From the NCBI GenBank assembly GCA_013044265.1, contig JABEUQ010000067.1, forward strand, positions 1 to 45,419: a DNA stretch of 45,419 bases, read 5' to 3'. Every line of letters begins with the position of its first letter. Positions within the stretch are counted from its first letter, which is position 1. The notes beneath the pieces were generated by a model, which was given only the letters and a program-made list of their open reading frames with translations, searched no databases and was not told the DNA's origin. Of this stretch, positions 40,718 through 45,419 are shown piece after piece. The position numbers and the translations under genes are program-made. Origin of the DNA: Acidimicrobiaceae bacterium. GTDB taxonomy: Bacteria; Actinomycetota; Acidimicrobiia; Acidimicrobiales; RAAP-2.

Positions 40718-41446
40718 ATGACTCTGCCCGTTGTCGTCGCCGCCAAAGAAAGTGTCGCGTGGACGTTGGTACGCGCGCGCGGCGTCGACGCGAGAACATT
40801 TCTCCAAGGTCAACTCTCCTGTGACCTAGCGGACTTGAACAGCGAGAAAGTTGTCCAGGGCTTGGTGCTCACCCCCGCAGGAGACGTCGTGACGTCACTA
40901 TGGTGTTACCTGGACCCTGAGGGCGTCGACCTCGTAGTGCGCACTGAAGTGGTCGATCCAACTCTCAGCACGCTGCGGCGATTCCTGCTGAGGACCAAGT
41001 GCTCCTTTGAGTTGGTGACTGAATCGCCCGGACCCTACGAGTCAGTAGGCGAACAAGTCCTGCTGGGCGAGCCTGGACCCGCAGAGTTCATCACCGGTCT
41101 CAGCGCGCACACTTTCGGTCAGCATTTCGTGGCCAGTCACGTCTCTTTTACCAAAGGGTGCTACACCGGCCAGGAACTCGTCGGGCGTCTGGACGCCCGG
41201 GGTGGGAACACGCCCTATCGTCTGGCACGTATGTCCGGAGGCGACGAGGAGCAAATGGACCGGTTAGCGCGCTCAATCGGCCCTCAAGGAGAGAATTCTC
41301 GGCAGGGTGTCACCACTGTCGTGCGAGATCAGGGAATCAGAGCGCTCGCGCTCGTGCACCGCACGCTGATGGGAGATGAGGTTGACGGCGTTCTTGATGG
41401 CGTGAGGGTGGAGATCCTCCACAGTCAGGCCTCGGTCGCCAATTAG
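40718..41446 (+). CDS. ygfZ: YgfZ/GcvT-like folate-binding protein
   Basis: A 242-residue protein of the tetrahydrofolate-binding YgfZ family that helps maintain iron-sulfur enzymes. The signature KGCYTGQE is intact with Cys148, preceded by SHVSFT and followed by LVGRLDARG. The N-terminal FLQGQLSCDL and VLTPAGDVV match the family. It is short compared with E. coli YgfZ (about 326), as in other actinobacteria. The stop TAG at 41444-41446 begins a TAGCCT hexamer in front of the next gene, 22 bases downstream. Confidence 0.9.
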   Translation: MTLPVVVAAKESVAWTLVRARGVDARTFLQGQLSCDLADLNSEKVVQGLVLTPAGDVVTSLWCYLDPEGVDLVVRTEVVDPTLSTLRRFLLRTKCSFELVTESPGPYESVGEQVLLGEPGPAEFITGLSAHTFGQHFVASHVSFTKGCYTGQELVGRLDARGGNTPYRLARMSGGDEEQMDRLARSIGPQGENSRQGVTTVVRDQGIRALALVHRTLMGDEVDGVLDGVRVEILHSQASVAN

Positions 41447-41449
41447 CCT
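41444..41449 (+). promoter_or_regulatory. Possible -10 box on the ygfZ stop codon
   Basis: TAGCCT begins with the TAG stop of ygfZ, as at the end of pimA. The following gene has AGGAGG at 41457-41462, six bases before ATG 41469, so a transcript from here would have a leader of about 13 bases with a good ribosome site. Confidence 0.3.
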
Positions 41450-41468
41450 GACACTCAGGAGGTAGCGA

Positions 41469-42143
41469 ATGCTGCTCGACGCCGAAGGGCTCTTCATAAA
41501 AGTCTCAGGTCTCACGAGCGAAGCCGACACCCTGTTCGCCATCGGGCTGGGAGCGAATGCTGTTGGTTTCGACTTCGGTCCGACATCCCGTCAAATATCC
41601 GTTGCTGTCGCTCACGACATCGTCCGTCGCCTCCCCAGTGGCGTTGCTACCGTGGGCGTCTTTCATAACGAAATGCCTGAACGCATCGTTCAGATCACCA
41701 ACACGCTCGGCTTGAGCGCAACACAAGTTGAAGGAGTGATTTCCAAGTCATCACTGCGCTACATCGCCGAGCGGGTTCACACCGTAATTCGAGTCGTGCC
41801 CGATCGCGACGAGGCCTACGAATACGAAGCGGATCAGGCAATCGATTATCTCCAGTTGCCCGAGTCCGACCTACATGAGGACATGCTCACTTGTCTTGAT
41901 GTCTACAGTGACCCCCTTCTGTTGTGCCCGCTGATTGCGGCGGGTCTTGACGAATCGAGTGTCGTTGGCGTCGTACAGCACTACGACATTTGGGGGGTAG
42001 ACGTATTGAGTGGCATTGAGAGTTCACCTGGTGTGAAGGACCCCGTCAGAATGGGGGAGTTCATCGCTAATGCCCGGTGGGCCTACAACAATGCCGACAT
42101 TGCCCGTCGAACTTGGCCCGCTGAGGACAGCGAGTTGAACTAA
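41469..42143 (+). CDS. TrpF-like barrel protein without catalytic cysteine
   Basis: A 224-residue protein resembling phosphoribosylanthranilate isomerase. FIKVSGLTSEADTLFAIGLGANAVGF (9-34), a GVFHNE strand, and IWGVDVLSGIESSPGVKDPVRM (174-195) follow TrpF in order. The catalytic Cys of KICGLT is Ser13. The QLHG motif is QVEG (87-90). The GG(S/T)GxxFDW loop is missing; the region reads LQLPESDLHEDML. Only the end phosphate-binding loop GVDVxSGIE is good. Isomerase activity is therefore doubtful, and a different reaction or a binding role is possible. It follows ygfZ by 22 bases with a strong AGGAGG. No other trp gene is in the window. Confidence 0.75.
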   Translation: MLLDAEGLFIKVSGLTSEADTLFAIGLGANAVGFDFGPTSRQISVAVAHDIVRRLPSGVATVGVFHNEMPERIVQITNTLGLSATQVEGVISKSSLRYIAERVHTVIRVVPDRDEAYEYEADQAIDYLQLPESDLHEDMLTCLDVYSDPLLLCPLIAAGLDESSVVGVVQHYDIWGVDVLSGIESSPGVKDPVRMGEFIANARWAYNNADIARRTWPAEDSELN

Positions 42144-42145
42144 CA

Positions 42146-42166
42146 GTGTCGGCCCTGGGCGGACAC
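42146..42166. terminator. Imperfect hairpin between convergent genes
   Basis: GTGTC and GACAC flank an inner GCC-CTG-GGC, giving an eight-pair stem with one mismatch. It lies in the 29-base gap between the TrpF-like gene and fabF. No T-tract follows on either strand, so it is at best a weak bidirectional terminator. Confidence 0.2.
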
Positions 42167-42172
42167 GACCTC

Positions 42173-43372
42173 TTAGTTTTGGTATCTGCGAAAGACGACG
42201 CTGCCATTGTGACCTCCGAAGCCGAAGGAATTGGACAACACCACATCCAGGTCACTAGGGCGAGGTTCACCCAGAACGACGTCGAGGCCAATCTCCGGAT
42301 CCACTTGTGTAGTCCCCGCAGTCGGCGGAATCGTCTGATTCAAGAGCGAGAGAACCGAAACAACTCCCTCAAGGGCCCCGGCAGCCGCTAATGAATGGCC
42401 CAAATGACCTTTCACCGAAGTCACAGGTGGCACTCGATTATCGAAGACATGGCGCATCGCCACCGACTCCGCCAAGTCGTTCAGTGGAGTTGAGGTCCCG
42501 TGAGCATTGATATGCGAGACGTCATTCGCGCTGATGTCGGCGTCAGCGAGTGCAGTCGCCATGCAACGAATCGCCCCCGAACCTAGGGGGTCAGGGGCCG
42601 TGATGTGATACGAATCGGCGGTGGACGCCGCACCAATCACTTCGGCCAGGATGGTGGCACCTCGCGCGAGAGCGTGATCCCACTCTTCGAGGATCAAGAC
42701 GCCCGCTCCTTCTCCCATGACAAAGCCATCCCGGTCAACGTCAAAGGGACGTGAGAATTCAGTGTTCGACAGAGCCGTCATATTGCGAAAGCCCGATTCA
42801 GCGATTTGAACTATCACCGCTTCGGCCCCGCCAGCCACAGCGACCGTCGAACGACCGGAGGCCACCATGCGTGCCGCATTACCAATGGCGTGAGTGCCCG
42901 CAGCGCAAGCAGTCGTCACCGTCTCACAGGGGCCGCCCAAGCCGAATCGCATCGACACCGCAGCCGATGCCGCGTTGGGCATCATCATGGGAACCATGAA
43001 TGGCGACACGCGCGCCGGCCCCTTGTCGTTCAGAATTCGCACTTGTTCCAGCACGGTCTGTAGTCCACCGATGCCGGTGGTCACCACGCAAGCCGCATCT
43101 AGAAGAGGACCCTCGAGCCCACTTTGGCGCCAGGCCTCATCAGCGGCCATAAGACCGTAGAGGCTGAACGGATCGAGCCGACGAAGTTCCTTCGGGCCAC
43201 CAAGGTGATCAGCGTTGAACGGAGCGAGCCGCTTCGATTCAGGAGCGGTGTCCTTCTGCAGTGCCTGCCAGAGAGCATCAACCCCAACTCCCGCGCACGA
43301 CAATGCCCCCAGTCCAACGACTGCGACGCGACGACCTTGAAGTGGCCCCGACGAGGTAACCGCGACTTGCAC
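42173..43372 (-). CDS. fabF: 3-oxoacyl-ACP synthase II
   Basis: A 399-residue condensing enzyme that extends acyl-ACP with malonyl-ACP. The Cys-His-His triad is Cys156 in TTACAAGTHAIG, His291 in INAHGTSTPLND and His326 in SVKGHLGHSLAAAG, with Lys321. NSFGFGGHN closes the fold. GTG 43372 shares its G with the TAG stop of acpP. It ends the fabD-fabG-acpP-fabF operon. In mycolate-making relatives the equivalent genes are kasA/kasB; nothing here shows very long chain specificity. Confidence 0.95.
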   Translation of the reverse strand: MQVAVTSSGPLQGRRVAVVGLGALSCAGVGVDALWQALQKDTAPESKRLAPFNADHLGGPKELRRLDPFSLYGLMAADEAWRQSGLEGPLLDAACVVTTGIGGLQTVLEQVRILNDKGPARVSPFMVPMMMPNAASAAVSMRFGLGGPCETVTTACAAGTHAIGNAARMVASGRSTVAVAGGAEAVIVQIAESGFRNMTALSNTEFSRPFDVDRDGFVMGEGAGVLILEEWDHALARGATILAEVIGAASTADSYHITAPDPLGSGAIRCMATALADADISANDVSHINAHGTSTPLNDLAESVAMRHVFDNRVPPVTSVKGHLGHSLAAAGALEGVVSVLSLLNQTIPPTAGTTQVDPEIGLDVVLGEPRPSDLDVVLSNSFGFGGHNGSVVFRRYQN

Positions 43373-43611
43373 TACAGCTTGGCGTAGACGAGTTCGAAGG
43401 CCTCGCCGACAGTCTTGATGTCCTTGAGCTCATCTTCGGCAACTTCAATGTCGAAGGTCTCTTCCAAGGCCATCACCAACTCGACGAGGTCGAGGCTGTC
43501 CGCACCGAGGTCATCCGCGAAGGACGCTTCGAGCGTCACTTTAGAGGGCTCGACAGCCAGCACTTCGACTGCGTTCTCTGTGAATTTGGCGAGCGCTTCG
43601 CTACGGTCCAT
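43372..43611 (-). CDS. acpP: Acyl carrier protein
   Basis: A 79-residue acidic helical protein carrying growing acyl chains on phosphopantetheine. The attachment site is Ser39 in DDLGADSLDLVEL. ATG 43611 is chosen because AAAGGGG lies seven bases upstream on the minus strand and the length fits the family; an earlier start would add 15 residues from the leader. The 59-base gap to fabG is the largest in the operon and could contain a second promoter, which would let acpP be made in excess, as in other bacteria. Confidence 0.95.
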   Translation of the reverse strand: MDRSEALAKFTENAVEVLAVEPSKVTLEASFADDLGADSLDLVELVMALEETFDIEVAEDELKDIKTVGEAFELVYAKL

Positions 43612-43670
43612 GGTCTTACCCCTTTGTATGTCTCGGTCAATGCTACTAAAAACCACGGCGATCTTGATGC

Positions 43671-44375
43671 TTAAAGGCCCATGGCGAGACCGCCGTCGAC
43701 TGCGAGGACCTGTCCCGTGATGTAGGACGCAGGGTTACTGGCAAGGAACCCGACAACTCCAGCGATATCGGCAACGCTGCCCATGTGGCCCATTGGGATT
43801 AAGGCCGTCATCTCGTCGCTGGTTGAACCGAGTTCCGCGGTCATCTCGGTTTCGATGAAACCCGGAGCAACGACGTTGACGGTGATGGATCGCGAAGCTA
43901 CTTCGCGCGCCAGCGAACGCGCGAGACCGACGAGACCAGCCTTGGCGGCCGCATAGTTGGCTTGCCCGGGCACCCCATAGAACGGACTGACCGAGCCCAT
44001 GAAGATGATGCGGCCCGAACGTGCGCGAATCATCGACGGGATAACGGCCCGAGCACAATAGAAAGCGCCGTCGAGATTGGTTCCGAGCACTGCTCGCCAT
44101 TGTTCGTCGCTCATTCGCATGGCTAAGCCGTCACGTGTGATACCCGCATTCGCGATGAGAACATCAACCGGACCGTTCGCGGCAACCGCCGTCTTGACCG
44201 CCTCATTCACCGACTCCGAAGAAGCCACGTCGACGGCGAGTGACATCGCGCACCCCTGGGGCGCGGACCCCGATCGTGAGAGCGCAACCACCGCGTCACC
44301 TTCGCTGATGAAGAACTGCGCTACTGCGGCCCCGATGCCTCGACTCGCTCCAGTGACAATGACGTGACGGCTCAT
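43671..44375 (-). CDS. fabG: 3-oxoacyl-ACP reductase
   Basis: A 234-residue short-chain dehydrogenase, reducing 3-oxoacyl-ACP with NADPH. TGASRGIG (8-15) binds the cofactor, NAGIT follows, and the active-site set is Asn100, Ser128, Tyr141 and Lys145. VAPGFIETEMT and the C-terminal ITGQVLAVDGGLAM are FabG forms. ATG 44375 overlaps the fabD stop (ATGA). Its place between fabD and acpP separates it from the many similar dehydrogenases. Confidence 0.93.
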   Translation of the reverse strand: MSRHVIVTGASRGIGAAVAQFFISEGDAVVALSRSGSAPQGCAMSLAVDVASSESVNEAVKTAVAANGPVDVLIANAGITRDGLAMRMSDEQWRAVLGTNLDGAFYCARAVIPSMIRARSGRIIFMGSVSPFYGVPGQANYAAAKAGLVGLARSLAREVASRSITVNVVAPGFIETEMTAELGSTSDEMTALIPMGHMGSVADIAGVVGFLASNPASYITGQVLAVDGGLAMGL

Positions 44376-45295
44376 AGTGGCATCTCCTGAATGTTGCGTG
44401 GTGCGTCGGGTGAGACTTGGCGATCAAAATCGCGTATGCGCTTGGTCAGTCCAGTGAGAACTCCTGCCGGTGGCATCTCAACACTCCACGTCACGCCTGG
44501 CGGCAGAGCGAGAGTGGCGTCAAGGAATTGCACCGGGGAGGTCAATTGGCGAGACAGAAGATCTAGCCACTCTGCGGCGATGGAGTGTTGCTCTCCGTCG
44601 ACATTGGCGATCACCACGTGATCTGTCTTCCCCCAGACCGTGGCTTGCAGCGCCGCATCAAGAGCTTTCTGTGCACCAGCCATCAAGGGGGAGTGAAAAG
44701 CTCCGCCCACTGCGAGCGGTGTCGCACGTCGCCATCCCAATTCGCGATGATTGGCCAAAACGTAATCGAGCCCTCCACGGGTTCCGCTCAAGACAATCTG
44801 CGCCGCACCGTTGATGTTGGCAACCCATGCATTGTCGAGTCCGTCAAGATTACGTCGCGCGTCGTCGTCGCCGCCCATCAGCGCCACCATCGTGCCCTCA
44901 ATCTCCTCTGCGGCAGTTGCCATCGCGGCACCACGTACAGCGATGAGCCGAGCCCCGTCATCAACACTCAGTAATCCTGAGGCGACGAGGGCAGAAAATT
45001 CCCCGAGTGAGTGACCTAAGAGGTAACGCGGTCGGATTCCACGATCGAGAAGTTCGTGGTATCCAATGAGGGACAGGGCGAATGTCGCAATCTGCGCGCG
45101 ATCAGTTCGCACCACGTCTTCGTCGCTCGCATCCAGAAGCAAATTTTCAACGTCCATCCCCGCAACGTCGGAGATTCGACTCACGAGTTGCCAGTGCGCG
45201 CTCTCTCGCCACGCGAGGCCCGCGCCGCCCGACAGAGACCCCTGACCGGGGAAGAGGGCGACCACGTCGTCACGGAGCGGGAGGGAGTGTGTCAT
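44372..45295 (-). CDS. fabD: Malonyl-CoA:ACP transacylase
   Basis: A 307-residue enzyme loading malonate from CoA onto [11 protein letters not shown] (13-20), the nucleophile Ser96 in GHSLGE, Arg121 and His201 in GGAFHSPLM are in the expected order. The frame continues upstream through the tRNA-Leu gene, but translation there is only an artefact of tRNA sequence. ATG 45295 is the first start after the tRNA and is seven bases from TACTTT, so the operon may be transcribed leaderless. No fabH is present in the window. Confidence 0.94.
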   Translation of the reverse strand: MTHSLPLRDDVVALFPGQGSLSGGAGLAWRESAHWQLVSRISDVAGMDVENLLLDASDEDVVRTDRAQIATFALSLIGYHELLDRGIRPRYLLGHSLGEFSALVASGLLSVDDGARLIAVRGAAMATAAEEIEGTMVALMGGDDDARRNLDGLDNAWVANINGAAQIVLSGTRGGLDYVLANHRELGWRRATPLAVGGAFHSPLMAGAQKALDAALQATVWGKTDHVVIANVDGEQHSIAAEWLDLLSRQLTSPVQFLDATLALPPGVTWSVEMPPAGVLTGLTKRIRDFDRQVSPDAPRNIQEMPL

Positions 45296-45302
45296 GTCGT
45301 CA

Positions 45303-45308
45303 AAAGTA
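45303..45308 (-). promoter_or_regulatory. Leaderless -10 box of the fab operon
   Basis: TACTTT on the minus strand, seven bases before ATG 45295, squeezed into the 19 bases between fabD and the tRNA-Leu 3' end. Read-through from the tRNA promoter is the alternative source of fab transcripts. Confidence 0.4.
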
Positions 45309-45314
45309 ACAGCG

Positions 45315-45397
45315 TGCCCGGGGCGGGACTCGAACCCGCACGCCCTCTCGAGCAAAGGATTTTGAGTCCTCCGCGTCTGCCATTCCGCCACCCGGGC
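45315..45397 (-). tRNA. tRNA-Leu, anticodon CAA
   Basis: An 83-base class II tRNA. The acceptor GCCCGGG pairs with CCCGGGC, with discriminator A at 45315. The D arm has a GCG/CGC stem. The anticodon stem GAGGA/TCCTT holds loop CTCAAAA with CAA at 45362-45364, reading codon UUG. A long variable arm follows, and the T arm GCGGG-TTCGAGT-CCCGC is standard. The 3' CCA is not encoded. Confidence 0.95.
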
Positions 45398-45407
45398 TGC
45401 GGGTGAC

Positions 45408-45413
45408 ACCATA
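45408..45413 (-). promoter_or_regulatory. Extended -10 box of tRNA-Leu
   Basis: TGC followed by TATGGT on the minus strand forms an extended -10 element. It ends 10 bases before the tRNA 5' end, giving a short trailer to be removed by RNase P. The -35 region is outside the window. Confidence 0.4.
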
Positions 45414-45419
45414 GCAGTC

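Noticed and set aside
45056-45406. Plus-strand open frame across fabD and the tRNA
   Set aside because: It is antisense to fabD and to the tRNA, with the usual [11 protein letters not shown] artefact from antisense tRNA.
45296-45412. Longer fabD beginning at 45412
   Set aside because: The extra 39 codons are the tRNA-Leu gene read as protein ([20 protein letters not shown] is a familiar tRNA artefact). The ATG at 45295 starts the conserved FabD region.
1-45419. CRISPR arrays, insertion sequences, attachment sites, replication origin
   Set aside because: No direct repeat arrays, transposase or integrase genes, DnaA-box clusters or inverted terminal repeats were seen; gene order looks undisturbed.

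Overview
The window reads as a compact chromosomal backbone segment of an actinomycete-type bacterium (Actinomycetota). Three chemistries point there: two mycothiol genes (mshC, mshD), a phosphatidylinositol mannoside (PIM) gene cluster, and an F420-dependent NADP reductase. Gene order also matches what I remember of the mycobacterial chromosome: thrS-HIT-PI synthase-acyltransferase-pimA, pdxS-pdxT-yebC-ruvCAB, yajC-secD-secF-relA-hisS-aspS-rarA-alaS-ruvX-mltG-aroE. GC is moderate and many features are reduced, so a deep branch such as Acidimicrobiia is more likely than a mycobacterium; that placement is inference. I saw no insertion sequence, prophage, CRISPR array or other sign of recent transfer.

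Layout. 1-2.8 kb: an ABC exporter overlapping a convergent InhA/FabI-type enoyl-ACP reductase. 2.8-12.2 kb: F420 reductase, mshC, thrS, the PIM operon (HIT, PI-phosphate synthase, acyltransferase, PimA, and a protease-like protein that has lost its active site), then the PLP synthase pair pdxS-pdxT. 12.2-31.2 kb, all on the plus strand: yebC, ruvCAB, yajC-secDF, relA, hisS, aspS, rarA, alaS, ruvX, mltG, aroE, a RodA-type SEDS protein and a bifunctional-nuclease-domain protein. 31.2-42.2 kb: alternating strands with an FtsW-type SEDS protein, ppk, a flippase-like membrane protein, polyprenol-phosphate mannose synthase, menF-menG-MaoC, a VIT1/CCC1 transporter, mshD, a small unknown protein, ygfZ and a TrpF-like protein lacking its catalytic cysteine. 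42.2-45.4 kb, minus strand: tRNA-Leu(CAA), fabD, fabG, acpP, fabF.

How the genes fit together. Most neighbours overlap by 1-11 bases (ATGA, GTGA, TAATG, TGATG junctions), so translation is probably coupled in long operons. Envelope building is a recurring theme: fatty acid synthesis, PIM synthesis, mannosyl carrier lipid, peptidoglycan SEDS proteins, MltG and Sec export. Translation and stress are the second theme: five synthetase-type genes including mshC, RelA, Ppk and RuvABC.

The most striking feature seen directly in the DNA is a repeated start signal. At about a dozen genes, mostly those that would head a transcript, a TANNNT hexamer ends 5-8 bases before the start codon, which is the signature of leaderless transcripts. 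Convergent genes repeatedly overlap at their stop codons on CTAG or TTAA, leaving no room for terminators. I found no obviously new multi-gene system. The best leads are the inactive M48-like protein in the PIM operon, the TrpF-like protein, the 12-codon leader ORF coupled to ppk, and unusual SEDS active-site loops.
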